Shown: positions 1-12,513, counted from the stretch's first letter. The stretch is 64,000 nt of DNA from Luteibacter yeojuensis (GCF_011742875.1 NZ_JAAQTL010000002.1:496001-560000), one strand, 5' to 3'. Numbers and translations are program-made. The notes: generated from the sequence alone by a model not told the origin.

Positions 1-485
<485 letters not shown>

Positions 486-599
486 CCATCGCCTCCTCGG
501 CTCCTACAGCAAAGCGAAGCCTCGCTTGCCGGATGTGTACGAAATGCCTTCACACACCCTCGCTCAGCCTCGGGAGCACCCCATTGCCCGGATGCCGTC

Positions 600-2255
600 A
601 TGATCAACGACCTCTGGTACAAGAACGCCATCGTCTACTGCCTTTCCGTGGGATCGTTCCAGGATTCCAACGGCGACGGCGTCGGCGATTTCCAGGGACT
701 GGGCCGCCGGCTGGCCTATCTGCAAGGGCTGGGGGTGACAGCGTTGTGGCTGATGCCGTTCCAGACCTCTCCCGGCAAGGACGGCGGGTACGACATCTCC
801 GATTACTACAACGTCGACCCCCGCTACGGCACCCTCGGCGATTTCGTCGAGTTCACCCACACGGCGCGCCAGCGCGGCATGCGCGTGATGATCGACCTGG
901 TCGTGAACCATACCTCGGACCGCCACCCCTGGTTTCGCGAGGCCTGCCGCGATCCGTCGTCGAAATACCGCGACTGGTATGTCTGGTCGAAGACCCGCCC
1001 CGACCATGCCGACGAAGGCATGGTCTTTCCCGGCGTGCAGAAAAGCACCTGGACTTACGAGAAGACCGCGAAGGCCTGGTATTTCCACCGCTTCTACCAC
1101 TTCCAGCCCGACCTCAACACCTCCAACCCGTATGTGCAGGCGGAGATCCTGAAGATCATGGGTTTCTGGACCCAGCTCGGCGTGTCCGGCTTCCGCATGG
1201 ATGCCGTGCCCTTCGTGATCTCGACCAAGGGTGCCGACGTCAGGCGCCCGAAAGAGCAGTTCGACATGCTGCGCAGCTTCCGCGAACTGTTGCAGTGGCG
1301 GCAGGGCGATGCCGTGATCCTCGCCGAAGCGAACGTGCTGCCGCGCGACGACATGGAATACTTCGGCTCGGACGGCGACCGCCTGCAGATGATGTTCAAC
1401 TTCCAGGTGAACCAGCATCTGTTCCATGCGCTGGCATCCGCCGACGTGCGTTCGCTGGCGGGTGCGTTGCGGAAGACCCGCGCCCGCCCGACCACGGCGC
1501 AGTGGGCGCAGTTCCTGCGCAACCACGACGAACTCGACCTTGGCCGCCTTTCGCCCACGCAACGCGAACGGGTCTTCGCGGCGTTCGGTCCCGACAAGGA
1601 CATGCAGCTCTACGACCGGGGCATCCGCAGGCGCCTCGCGCCGATGCTGCGCAACGACCGCCGCCGCATCGAGCTGGCGTACAGCCTGTTGTTCAGCCTG
1701 CCGGGCACGCCGGTCCTGCGCTATGGCGACGAGATCGGGATGGGCGACGACCTCTCGCTGCCCGAGCGCGAGTGCGCACGCACCCCCATGCAATGGTCGA
1801 CGGAGCCTTTCGGCGGCTTCACCCGGTTGCGTCGCGGCGGCAGGACGGTGATCTCGAAAGGCCCGTTCGGCTACCCGCACGTCAACGTCGCCCAGCAGCG
1901 GCGCGACCCGGGATCGTTGCTCAACTGGATGGAGCGGCTCATCCGCATGCGCAAGGAGATCCCCGAGGTCTCCTGGGGCGACTTCGAGGTGTTGCCCCTG
2001 GACGACAACGCCGTGCTGATGATGCGCTACACCTGGCGCGGAAACGCCGTGCTGTTCCTGCACAACCTTTCCGACGCGCCCGTGGAGGCGAGTTTCGCCG
2101 GCCCGGACCAGCTGACCAACGTGCTCTCGGACGACCACAGCACGCCCGGGGAGCACGGCCGCCACCAGATCATGCTCGAGCCCTACGGTTACCGCTGGTT
2201 CCGCGAGGGCGGGCTGGGCTACATCCTCGATCGAGTGGAAATCGACGGAATCTGA
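600..2255 (+). CDS. Trehalose synthase-like GH13 enzyme
   Basis: 551-residue cytoplasmic GH13 protein. The (beta/alpha)8 motifs are present: region I DLVVNHTSD, nucleophile Asp201 in GFRMDAV, acid/base Glu243 in ILAEANV and Asp310 in RNHDE. The N-terminus (WYKNAIVYCLSVGSFQDSNGDG) and the overall length resemble trehalose synthase/maltose alpha-D-glucosyltransferase rather than alpha-glucosidase. No C-terminal maltokinase fusion is seen. The ATG at 600 gives the expected GH13 N-terminus; the frame is open upstream but that segment lacks family similarity. It is transcribed away from the alpha-glucosidase at 485. The alternative is another transglucosidase of the same subfamily. Confidence 0.82.
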   Translation: MINDLWYKNAIVYCLSVGSFQDSNGDGVGDFQGLGRRLAYLQGLGVTALWLMPFQTSPGKDGGYDISDYYNVDPRYGTLGDFVEFTHTARQRGMRVMIDLVVNHTSDRHPWFREACRDPSSKYRDWYVWSKTRPDHADEGMVFPGVQKSTWTYEKTAKAWYFHRFYHFQPDLNTSNPYVQAEILKIMGFWTQLGVSGFRMDAVPFVISTKGADVRRPKEQFDMLRSFRELLQWRQGDAVILAEANVLPRDDMEYFGSDGDRLQMMFNFQVNQHLFHALASADVRSLAGALRKTRARPTTAQWAQFLRNHDELDLGRLSPTQRERVFAAFGPDKDMQLYDRGIRRRLAPMLRNDRRRIELAYSLLFSLPGTPVLRYGDEIGMGDDLSLPERECARTPMQWSTEPFGGFTRLRRGGRTVISKGPFGYPHVNVAQQRRDPGSLLNWMERLIRMRKEIPEVSWGDFEVLPLDDNAVLMMRYTWRGNAVLFLHNLSDAPVEASFAGPDQLTNVLSDDHSTPGEHGRHQIMLEPYGYRWFREGGLGYILDRVEIDGI

Positions 2256-2260
2256 GCAGG

Positions 2261-2338
2261 CTACCTCTTAAGGGGGTAGGTGCCGATCCTTGCATGCGCA
2301 ATGCTTGGGTTGTCCTCCGATACCTAGAAAGGATCGGC
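2261..2338 (+). promoter_or_regulatory. Structured leader before the AraC gene: palindrome plus hairpin covering the RBS
   Basis: Positions 2261-2279 form a near-palindrome (CTACC...GGTAG) that could be an operator. Positions 2282-2291 (GCCGATCCTT) pair perfectly with 2329-2338 (AAGGATCGGC). The second arm contains the AAAGGA ribosome binding site of the gene starting at 2343. A smaller GCAT/ATGC hairpin sits in the loop (2293-2305). The pairing is visible in the sequence; a regulatory role is inferred. Confidence 0.5.
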
Positions 2339-2342
2339 CTCC

Positions 2343-3101
2343 ATGTACCGCGCCGAACCCGTTTGCAGCATCCGCCGTGCGGACCTCCCCACGGTCATCG
2401 TCGACCTGGCCCAGCGCTCCGCCGCCATCGACCGGGGCGACCGACAGGGCAGCACCAGCCTCGTGGAAGATTTGCGGGGCCGGGCGCAGCTGACCGAAAT
2501 CGCCCTCGACGACGCCTCCAACGACCTGCTCCTGGTTTACCGTGCCGCCTGCGCGGCCGATGCCGACGGTGCAGGCGCCATCCTGTTCCGCCGCCAGGCG
2601 GAGGGCGACAAGGAAGCCGGGCACCCGCCGGCCGTCCGCACCCTGGCCCAGGTATTGTTCGACAGCCTGCGCGCCGAGGCACCCAACACCCCCTTGCTCG
2701 CCCATGTGGCGCTGGCCTTGCGCGCCCTCCTCGGCGGCCCCTCGCCGCGCGAAGACGGCGGGGCGCCTCGCGGCGGGCTCGCCACCTGGCAGGAGCGCCG
2801 CGCCGTCGCCTATATGGACGAGCGGCTCGACCAGTCCTTCCCCGTATCCGCCGTGGCCGAGGCCTGCGGGCTCTCGGTCAACCATTTCTCGCGTGCCTTC
2901 CGCCGCAGCATGGGCAAGCCGCCGCACCGCTGGCTGCTCGACCGGCGCATCGATCGCGCCCGGGAGCTCCTGCGCGATACCACCCTATCGCTGGCCGACA
3001 TCGCCCTGGCCTGCGGTTTTGCCGAACAAAGCCACTTTACCCGCGTCTTCACCCGTACCGTCGGCATGCCGCCGGGAGCCTGGCGACGCGCGGCGGACTG
3101 A
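2343..3101 (+). CDS. AraC-family transcriptional regulator
   Basis: 252 residues. The C-terminal 100 residues are a double helix-turn-helix AraC domain: SVNHFSRAFRRSMGKPPHRW in the first half and DIALACGFAEQSHFTRVF in the second. The N-terminal ~140 residues are an unrecognised sensing region without a clear cupin motif. ATG 2343 follows an AAAGGA ribosome binding site at 2328-2333 that lies inside an inverted repeat, so translation may be controlled. The MarR gene begins one base after this stop, which suggests one transcript. The regulated genes are unknown; the GH13 genes upstream or the exporter downstream are possible targets. Confidence 0.85.
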   Translation: MYRAEPVCSIRRADLPTVIVDLAQRSAAIDRGDRQGSTSLVEDLRGRAQLTEIALDDASNDLLLVYRAACAADADGAGAILFRRQAEGDKEAGHPPAVRTLAQVLFDSLRAEAPNTPLLAHVALALRALLGGPSPREDGGAPRGGLATWQERRAVAYMDERLDQSFPVSAVAEACGLSVNHFSRAFRRSMGKPPHRWLLDRRIDRARELLRDTTLSLADIALACGFAEQSHFTRVFTRTVGMPPGAWRRAAD

Positions 3102-3102
3102 T

Positions 3103-3552
3103 ATGGGTAGCGAAGAGACGACTTCCTCCGCCCTCGGCCTGGGCCGGGACCTGATGCTGGCCGGCTCGCGCCTGCGCGATGCCGTCGGTCGTCGTGCCCA
3201 GCGCGAGTTCGGGCTCACGGCGCTGCAGAGCGACATGCTGCTCCTGCTCGCCCTGCGCGGGAGCATGATCTCCACCGAGCTGGCCATGGCCTGCGGCGTC
3301 AACGCCAGCACCGTCACGCACGCCGTGGACGCCGGTATCGAGCGCGGCCTGATGGTCCGCGAGCGCAACGCGGAGGACCGCCGCCTGGTCGACATCGCGC
3401 TGACCCTGGCCGGCAAGCGCATGGCCGAGCGGGTAAGGGCCCTGGTGGCCGACCTCGCGCGGACGGCCCTCGAAGGAGTGGACCAGCCGGCCGTGCTCGC
3501 CGAGAGCCTGGCCCAGGTCACCCGCAACCTGGAAAAGGGGCAGGCCCCCTAA
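3103..3552 (+). CDS. MarR-family transcriptional regulator
   Basis: 149-residue winged-helix protein. Family features are the FGLTALQSDMLLLLALRG helix, the recognition helix region STELAMACGVNASTVTHAVD, and the wing with RERNAEDRRLVDIALTLAGK. It starts immediately after the AraC stop codon (TGA, one base, ATG), indicating translational coupling. Its last four bases overlap the convergent exporter gene. MarR proteins usually repress a neighbouring efflux or stress gene, so control of the LysE-type exporter is a reasonable guess, but it is not shown by the sequence. Confidence 0.85.
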   Translation: MGSEETTSSALGLGRDLMLAGSRLRDAVGRRAQREFGLTALQSDMLLLLALRGSMISTELAMACGVNASTVTHAVDAGIERGLMVRERNAEDRRLVDIALTLAGKRMAERVRALVADLARTALEGVDQPAVLAESLAQVTRNLEKGQAP

Positions 3553-4178
3553 GCGGCCCGGCGCCCGAAGATCAGGTGCAGCCCGAACAGGGCGAAGATC
3601 GCTCCCGCGCCGCCATCGATCCAGCGGCTGGCACGCACGTAGCCGCGGCGCATGGCCGGCAGGGCGAAGATGCCCGCCACCACGGAGAACCACAGCATGG
3701 TCTCCAGTGTCACCATGGCCCACAGGCCCCAGCGCGCGGTGCCGGACATGCCGTCGCCCACGAAAGCCGAAAAGATCGAGGCGAAGTAGATCGCCGCCTT
3801 CGGGTTCGCCAGGTTGGTCGCCAGGCCCCGGAGCAGCGCGCGCAGGGGGCTGGAACCGCGCACGTCGACGACCGGCACGCCCGCATCCGGCTTCACCTTC
3901 CACGATGCGCGGAGCATCTGGAAGCCCATCCAGCACAGGTAGGCGCCACCGGCGACCGCGATGCCGCGATCCAGCCAGGCCAGCTGGCGCAGCAGGATGT
4001 GCAGGCCCAGGAGGGCCAGCGCGGCCCATACCGCCACGCCAAGGGCGATGCCGACCACGCCCGCGAAGGCTTCCCGCCGCGAGCGGCTGGCGGCGAGCTG
4101 GGAGACGAAGAAGAAATCGGGGCCTGGCGTGACCAGGGCGACGATCTGGACGATGGCGATGGTGAGGAAGAGGTTCAT
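3549..4178 (-). CDS. LysE/RhtB-family amino-acid exporter
   Basis: 209-residue inner-membrane protein with about six hydrophobic segments. The N-terminal VTPGPDFFFVSQLAASRSRREA signature and the central LATNLANPKAAIYFASIF motif are typical of the LysE/RhtB superfamily, closest in style to threonine/homoserine exporters (RhtC type). The substrate cannot be read from sequence. Its 3' end overlaps the convergent MarR gene by four bases, placing the regulator pair beside a possible target. Confidence 0.88.
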   Translation of the reverse strand: MNLFLTIAIVQIVALVTPGPDFFFVSQLAASRSRREAFAGVVGIALGVAVWAALALLGLHILLRQLAWLDRGIAVAGGAYLCWMGFQMLRASWKVKPDAGVPVVDVRGSSPLRALLRGLATNLANPKAAIYFASIFSAFVGDGMSGTARWGLWAMVTLETMLWFSVVAGIFALPAMRRGYVRASRWIDGGAGAIFALFGLHLIFGRRAA

Positions 4179-4319
4179 TCCCTCGATTGTCGCCCCTGCG
4201 GCGGCAGGGGCCTAGTGTCTTTCCGCACTCCGCCTTGCCCCCCAGGGATTCCTCCCGTAACCTCGCGTTTTTTAAAGCGGTCACGGGGCTACCCCCGGCC
4301 TTCGAAGGGGTAAGTCACG

Positions 4320-5624
4320 ATGCTGGGTCTGCTGGGCCACGTTCTCTTTGGCCTGTTCGGTTTGGTGGTGCTCGTCGCCATCGCCTTCTGTTTCTCCAAC
4401 AACAAGCGCCAGGTCGACTGGAAGCTCGTCGGTACCGGCGTGCTCCTGCAGATCGCCTTCGCCGCGATCGTGTTGAAGGTGCCGCTGGGCCGCGACGTCT
4501 TCGATGCCATCGCCACCGGCTTCGTGCGCTTGCTCGACTACGTGGACGTCGGCTCCCGCTTCATCTTCGGCAGCCTGCTCGACAGCGACAAGTTCGGCGT
4601 CATCTTCGCCGTGAAGGTGTTGCCCACCATCGTCTTCTTCGCCTCGCTCACCGGCGTGCTCTACCACCTGGGCGTGATGCAGCAGATCGTGAAGGGCATG
4701 GCCTGGGTGATCACCAAGGTGATGCGCGTGTCCGGCGCCGAGACCACCAGTGTCTGCGCGAGCGTATTCATCGGCCAGACCGAGGCGCCGCTCACCATCA
4801 AGCCCTACATCGAGCGCATGACCCAGGCCGAGCTCATGACCGTCATGATCGGCGGCATGGCCCACATCGCCGGCTCGGTAATGGCTGCCTACGTGGCGAT
4901 GCTCGGCGGCGACGATCCCGTGCAGCGCACGTTCTACGCGAAGCACCTGCTCACCGCGAGCGTGATGGCCGCGCCGGCCACCATGGTGCTGGCCAAGATC
5001 CTCGTGCCCGAGACGCAGGAGCCGCTCACCCGCGGCACCGTGAAGATCGAGGTGGAGAAGACCACCGCCAACGTCATCGACGCCGCCGCCACCGGCGCGG
5101 GCGACGGCCTGAAGCTCGCCATGAACGTCGGCGCGATGCTGCTGGCCTTCATCGCGCTCATCGCCCTCATCAACGGCCCGGTGCAGTGGGTGGGCACGAT
5201 CGGCGGCGAGCACAGCGTCAACGCGTGGCTCTCGGCCAGCGCGGGCCACCCGATCGCGCTCAGCCTCGAAACGATCTTCGGCTGGATCCTCGCCCCGGTG
5301 GCGTGGCTCATCGGCGTGCCGTGGCACGACGCCACCCTCGTGGGCAGCTTCATCGGCCAGAAGGTGGTCATCAACGAGTTCGTCGCTTACGCCGACCTCG
5401 CCCGCCACCTCGACGACCTGATGCCGCAGAGCCGCCTCATCGCCACGTATGCGCTGTGCGGCTTCGCCAACTTCTCGTCCATCGCCATCCAGATCGGCGG
5501 CATCGGGGGCCTTGCCCCGAACCGTCGCGGCGACCTCGCCCGTCTCGGCCTGCGCGCCGTGCTGGGCGGCTCCATCGCCACCTTCATGACGGCGACCATC
5601 GCCGGCGTGCTCGAGCAGTTCTGA
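4320..5624 (+). CDS. NupC-type concentrative nucleoside transporter
   Basis: 434-residue polytopic membrane protein of the CNT family, which imports nucleosides with a proton or sodium gradient. Family motifs include GVMQQIVKGMAWVITKVMRVSGAET, VCASVFIGQTEAPLTIKPYI, and the C-terminal GQKVVINEFVAYADLA followed by YALCGFANFSSIAIQIGG. Length matches NupC (about 400-430). A pfkB-type kinase starts four bases after the stop, so the pair probably performs nucleoside uptake and phosphorylation. Confidence 0.9.
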   Translation: MLGLLGHVLFGLFGLVVLVAIAFCFSNNKRQVDWKLVGTGVLLQIAFAAIVLKVPLGRDVFDAIATGFVRLLDYVDVGSRFIFGSLLDSDKFGVIFAVKVLPTIVFFASLTGVLYHLGVMQQIVKGMAWVITKVMRVSGAETTSVCASVFIGQTEAPLTIKPYIERMTQAELMTVMIGGMAHIAGSVMAAYVAMLGGDDPVQRTFYAKHLLTASVMAAPATMVLAKILVPETQEPLTRGTVKIEVEKTTANVIDAAATGAGDGLKLAMNVGAMLLAFIALIALINGPVQWVGTIGGEHSVNAWLSASAGHPIALSLETIFGWILAPVAWLIGVPWHDATLVGSFIGQKVVINEFVAYADLARHLDDLMPQSRLIATYALCGFANFSSIAIQIGGIGGLAPNRRGDLARLGLRAVLGGSIATFMTATIAGVLEQF

Positions 5625-5628
5625 CGGC

Positions 5629-6486
5629 ATGACCGCCGTGCGCCTGCTGGTGGTCGGCGGATACAGCGAGGAAGAGCGCTGGCGCACGCCGCGTCTTCCC
5701 CGCCCTGGCGAGCCCGCCTACGCCGACGACTTCGAGCGCCGGCCCGGCGGCAAGGCCTTCCACCAGGCGCTGGCCGCCGCCCGCGCGGGCGTGCCGACCG
5801 GACTGGTCGCCGCCATCGGCGACGACACCATCGATCCCTCCGGACTCCCGGCCAACGTCGTCGCGCGGTGGCAGGTGGTCTCCGGCGTCCGGACGGGGCG
5901 GACCGCCATCGTGCTGGATGCGAAGGGACAGGCGCTTTCGGTGTTGTCCCCCGGCGCCAACGACCATCTCGATGCGGGCTTCGTCGCCGCGCAGGCGGAC
6001 CTGTTCGACGGCGCGAAAGTGCTGCTCGCCTCCACCGAGGCGAACATCGACGCGGTGGCGGCCACCCTCGAACTCGCCGGTACGAAGCGGCTGCTGCGCG
6101 TGCTCGATCCGGGCCCGTTACCGCCCGGCCTTTCCGTGCGCGAGTTCGCCAGCACCGACGTGCTGCTGCTCGACGTGCACGAGTTCGCCCGCGTGTGCGG
6201 ACGCTTCCTCTCCATCGACATCACCGCGCAGGCCGTGACGGGCATGGACGATACGACGATCAATGCGCTCGCCCGACGCCTGTGCGCGGGCACGGTGGTG
6301 GTGTCGCTGGACCGCAGCTGCCTCGTGTCGCACGGGAGCGACCGGCACGGCGACGCGGCGGATCTTTATCGCGTACCCACCTGCGGCGCCGGCGATACGT
6401 TCAAGGGCACGCTGGCGGCGCGGCTGGTCGACGCGCCCTGCTTCCGCGACGCCCTCGTCGCGGCCTGCTCCGCCTCAACCGTGTAG
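5629..6486 (+). CDS. PfkB/ribokinase-family sugar or nucleoside kinase
   Basis: 285 residues. The N-terminal glycine motif (RRPGGKAFHQALAAARAG) and the C-terminal catalytic/anion-hole motif TCGAGDTFKGTLAARLV identify a PfkB-family kinase. The tight spacing after the NupC-type transporter suggests that it phosphorylates a nucleoside or ribose. The protein ends soon after the catalytic motif (SASTV), somewhat shorter than ribokinase (about 305 residues). Its TAG stop lies in a TGTAGGAGC sequence that matches one arm of the local REP element, so the 3' end may have been truncated or re-terminated by a REP insertion. Confidence 0.82.
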   Translation: MTAVRLLVVGGYSEEERWRTPRLPRPGEPAYADDFERRPGGKAFHQALAAARAGVPTGLVAAIGDDTIDPSGLPANVVARWQVVSGVRTGRTAIVLDAKGQALSVLSPGANDHLDAGFVAAQADLFDGAKVLLASTEANIDAVAATLELAGTKRLLRVLDPGPLPPGLSVREFASTDVLLLDVHEFARVCGRFLSIDITAQAVTGMDDTTINALARRLCAGTVVVSLDRSCLVSHGSDRHGDAADLYRVPTCGAGDTFKGTLAARLVDAPCFRDALVAACSASTV

Positions 6487-6500
6487 GAGCCCACCGTCGC

Positions 6501-6584
6501 TGTAGGAGCCGCTATAGCGGCGAGAAGCCCACGAAGCGATGAAGCGGCGAGGCACGTTCCCTTGCCGCTATAGCGGCTCCTACA
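6501..6584. repeat. Inverted REP pair
   Basis: Two REP copies face each other (6501-6524 and 6561-6584), separated by 36 bases. Each is a short palindrome around CCGCTATAGCGG preceded by TGTAGGAG. A further TGTAGGAGC arm lies at 6484. The right copy supplies the TAG stop of the convergent cyclotransferase gene. Confidence 0.9.
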
Positions 6585-7292
6585 GCGCGTGGCCGACCTT
6601 GATTTCGTAAACGGCATCCCAGCACTTGCCCGTCACGAACAGCCGGTCGTGCGCCGCGTCGTAGGCGATGCCGTTGAGGACGTCGTCGGCGGGGTTGTCC
6701 ACGTGCTGCATGGCGGCCAGGTTGCCCAGGTCGATCCATCCGGTCACGTGACCGGTCGCGGGGTCGATGCGCGCGATGCGCGAGGTCTGCCACACGTTCG
6801 CGTAGATCTCGCCCTTCACCCATTCCAGCTCGTTGATCTGCCGCAGCGGCTGGCCGTCGACGGTAACGTCGATCGAACCCGTCTGCGCGAAGGAGTCCGG
6901 ATCGAGGATGCGGATACGCGGCGTGCCGTCGCTCATGAAGATGTGCGAGGCATTCCGTGTCATCGCCCAGCCCTCCCCGGGATAACGGATCTGGCCCAGC
7001 AGGGCGAACGACTTGCGGTCGTAGAGGAAGCCAATGCCCTCCTGCCAGGTGAGCTGCAGGATCTTCGAGCCGCTGGCGACGATGCCTTCGCCGAAGAGGT
7101 GCAGCGGCGTTTCCCGCTGCTGCACCACCTCTGCCGTGTCCAGGCGCACCTTGCGCACGCCGGCCTGGACATACCCGCCGGTGCTCTCGAAGAGGAACCC
7201 GTCTTCGTAGTACAGGCCTTCGGTGAAGGCCTGGCGGTCATGCGGGTAGATGTGCACGACGTGCGCCGTGTACGTCGGCACATCGATCGCCA

Positions 7293-7293
<1 letters not shown>
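6580..7293 (-). CDS. Glutamine cyclotransferase (glutaminyl-peptide cyclotransferase)
   Basis: 237 residues of the plant-type/bacterial glutamine cyclotransferase family (five-bladed propeller), which cyclises N-terminal glutamine to pyroglutamate. Family features include PHDRQAFTEGLYY near the N-terminus, LTWQEGIGFLYD, GWAMT, INELEWVKGEIYANVWQ and VLNGIAYD. No signal peptide is present from this start, unlike many homologues. ATG 7293 overlaps the stop of the upstream M1 aminopeptidase (TGATG), so the genes are coupled. Blocking or trimming of peptide N-termini is a shared theme. The stop codon is inside a REP element. Confidence 0.87.
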
Positions 7294-9926
<2,633 letters not shown>

Positions 9927-10059
9927 GGCAAGCCCTTGGGTTCGCGCCCCGCCGGACATCCGGCGGCGGTCGATCCGCCGATGGTCGCGGGGGGCGCGGG
10001 CGTCGCGGAAGCGCCGGAAGTCATGGGCGCAGGTTCTTGCGCAGGGGCCCAGCGACTTC

Positions 10060-11307
10060 CTACCTGTCTCGCCAGACCCTCCACCACGCCCTCTTCTCAA
10101 GCTTCCGCAACGCTTTCAAATGCCCTCTCGCGGCCGCCTTGCGGAACCACGCCCGGGCGATCGAGAGGTTGCGCGGTACGCCTTCGCCACGCTCGTGGCA
10201 CACACCCAGCTCGAACTGCGCATCGGCGTGGCCCGCGCCGGCGGCAAGCCTGAGGAGGCGAACCACCTCCAGCACGTTGCGCGGCTGGCCGCGCCCTTCG
10301 TCGAGCATCCTCGCCAGGGCGTACTGGGCGGGCGCATGCCCCCGCTCGGCGGCCAGCGCCAGCCAGCGCACCGCCTCGCGGTCGTTGCGGGTCACGCCGT
10401 CGCCGGAGGCCAGGCGCTGGCCGAGCAGGAACTGCCCCGCGACGTCCTGCGGGCCGAGGCGTGCGTCGCGTTCGAGGGCCGGGGCTTCCGGACCCGGCAT
10501 CGCCGCGAGTTCGGCCAGGTGCCGGCGCGCCTCGCTGTCGCCCTGCTCCGCGGCCAGGCCGAACCAGTAACGCGCCTGTTCGCGATCTTCCGGCAAGGCG
10601 CTCGCTTCCAGGTGCAGCTTGCCCAACGCGAACTGCGCGCTGGCGTTACCCAACTCGGCGGCACGCCGGTAATGGTGTTCGCCCGCCACGGTGTCGCGGG
10701 GCACGCCGATGCCGTCGCAGTACATATGGGCCAGGCTGCACAGCGCGTCGGCGTAGCCGGCCGCGTCGGGCTGGCCCTGCTCGACGGCGCGGGCATAGTA
10801 GGTGAAGGCGAGTTCCGCGTCGCGCGGCACGCCGCGCCCGAAGTAATGCGACACGCCAAGGTTCACGCACGCCTGCACATGCCCCTGGTCGGCCGCGAGC
10901 GTCCACCAGCGCAGGGCTTCCTGCCGGTCCGTCGGGGCGCCGTGGCCGCGGGCATGGAGGGTGCCCAGCGCGCATTGGGCGTCCGCCGATCCCGCCTCGG
11001 CCGCACGCCGGTACCATCCGGCGGCCTCGAAGGGGTCGCGAGGCACGCCCAGCCCTTCCGCATGGTGGGCCGCGAGGCGGCACTGGCTTTCGAGATGGCC
11101 CTGCTCCGCCGCGCGGCGGAACCACTGCGCGGCGCGGAAGCGGTCCTGTGCCACGTGCTCGCCTTCGGCGTACATGTGTGCCACTTCGAACTGCGCGCGC
11201 ACGTCCCCGAGCTGCGCCGCCTTCTCCAGGCGACCGAATTTCTGCAAGGCGTCCATCTCCGCGACGAACCGATGGTCGCCGAGCGCGCCGGTCCTCCCCT
11301 GCGACAT
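10060..11307 (-). CDS. SEL1-repeat protein
   Basis: 415 residues made almost entirely of SEL1-like TPR units of about 36 residues, for example AQFEVAHMYAEGEHVAQD, AQCALGTLHARGHGAPTD and AQYALARMLDEGRGQPRN. At least nine units can be counted. There is no signal peptide or catalytic motif, so it is probably a cytoplasmic scaffold for protein-protein contacts. ATG 11307 has a GGGGA ribosome binding site seven bases upstream and is preferred over the in-frame ATG at 11322. The partner is unknown. Confidence 0.85.
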   Translation of the reverse strand: MSQGRTGALGDHRFVAEMDALQKFGRLEKAAQLGDVRAQFEVAHMYAEGEHVAQDRFRAAQWFRRAAEQGHLESQCRLAAHHAEGLGVPRDPFEAAGWYRRAAEAGSADAQCALGTLHARGHGAPTDRQEALRWWTLAADQGHVQACVNLGVSHYFGRGVPRDAELAFTYYARAVEQGQPDAAGYADALCSLAHMYCDGIGVPRDTVAGEHHYRRAAELGNASAQFALGKLHLEASALPEDREQARYWFGLAAEQGDSEARRHLAELAAMPGPEAPALERDARLGPQDVAGQFLLGQRLASGDGVTRNDREAVRWLALAAERGHAPAQYALARMLDEGRGQPRNVLEVVRLLRLAAGAGHADAQFELGVCHERGEGVPRNLSIARAWFRKAAARGHLKALRKLEKRAWWRVWRDR

Positions 11308-11495
11308 ACCGTTCCCCTGCAAACGCCTGTCGATCGTGGCGCCGGATCATAGGCGGAAGCCGGGCGGGAAGATATCGGCATTTTGGAGGGGTGCCCAAAG
11401 GCCTTGCCTTGGGCTATGGGGCCGGCGGGAGTAAAAACGATGCCTGGCGCGCACGAAGGGAGGATGATGCGGCGATCCCCATCGGAACGCCCTCC

Positions 11496-12497
11496 ATGAA
11501 AGCCATCGTTTATACCCAGCACGGCCTGTCGATCGACGATCCCGCCTCCCTGGTTGAAACAGACCTGCCGAAGCCCGTGCCGGGCCCCCGCGACCTGCTC
11601 GTGGCCGTGAAGGCCGTCTCGGTGAATCCGGTGGATACCAAGCAGCGGAACAACGTGCCGGTGACCGAGCCGCGCGTGATCGGTTTCGATGCCGTGGGCA
11701 CCGTGACGGCGGTGGGCGATGGCGTGACCCTGTTCAAGGAAGGCGACGAGGTGTTCTACGCCGGCTCGCTCGTGCGTCCCGGCAGCAACGCGGAATTCCA
11801 GCGGGTGGACGAGCGCATCGTGGGCCGCAAGCCGCGAACGCTCGACGCCGCCCACGCCGCCGCGCTGCCGCTCACGGCCCTTACCGCCTGGGAAATGCTG
11901 TTCGACCGGCTGAAGGTCGCCGAGGGCGGCGGCGAGACGATCCTCATCATCGGTGCCGGCGGCGGCGTCGGGTCCATCCTCGTCCAGCTGGCCCGCAAGC
12001 TGACCGGGCTCACCGTGATCGGAACGGCTTCGCGCAAGGAAACCGTGGACTGGGTGACCGGCCTCGGCGCGCACCACGTCATCGACCACGGCAAGCCGCT
12101 CGGCCCGCAACTGGAGGCGTTGGGCATCAAGGAAGTGGACCACGCGGTGAGCCTGACCCACACCGAAGAGTATTTCGACCAGCTCGTCGCGATCGTGAAG
12201 CCGCAGGGCCAGTTCGGCCTCATCGACGACCCCAAGGCACTCGACGCGACCAAGCTGAAGCGCAAGGCCATCTCGCTGCATTGGGAATCGATGTTCACCC
12301 GCTCCACCTACCAGACGCCGGACATGGCGAGGCAGCACGACATCCTCAACCGCGTGGCGGACCTCGTCGACGCCGGTACGCTGCGCACGACCTTCGGCGA
12401 GCACTTCGGCAGGATCACGGCCGAGAACCTGCGGCGGGCGCATAAGCTGATCGAGAGCCACCAGGCCCGCGGCAAGATCGTGCTCGAGGGTTTCTGA
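11496..12497 (+). CDS. Zinc-type alcohol dehydrogenase-like / quinone oxidoreductase-like protein (MDR superfamily)
   Basis: 333 residues. An N-terminal GroES-like domain with SVNPVDTKQR and GFDAVGTVTAVGDGV is followed by a Rossmann domain with the NADPH-binding motif IIGAGGGVGSILVQLA. The structural and catalytic zinc cysteines of classical alcohol dehydrogenases are absent, so it is a zinc-independent MDR reductase acting on quinones or enones. It is monocistronic. ATG 11496 gives the canonical MKAIVYTQ start. The exact substrate is unknown. Confidence 0.85.
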   Translation: MKAIVYTQHGLSIDDPASLVETDLPKPVPGPRDLLVAVKAVSVNPVDTKQRNNVPVTEPRVIGFDAVGTVTAVGDGVTLFKEGDEVFYAGSLVRPGSNAEFQRVDERIVGRKPRTLDAAHAAALPLTALTAWEMLFDRLKVAEGGGETILIIGAGGGVGSILVQLARKLTGLTVIGTASRKETVDWVTGLGAHHVIDHGKPLGPQLEALGIKEVDHAVSLTHTEEYFDQLVAIVKPQGQFGLIDDPKALDATKLKRKAISLHWESMFTRSTYQTPDMARQHDILNRVADLVDAGTLRTTFGEHFGRITAENLRRAHKLIESHQARGKIVLEGF

Positions 12498-12513
12498 GTA
12501 CCCGTCTCGCCGC

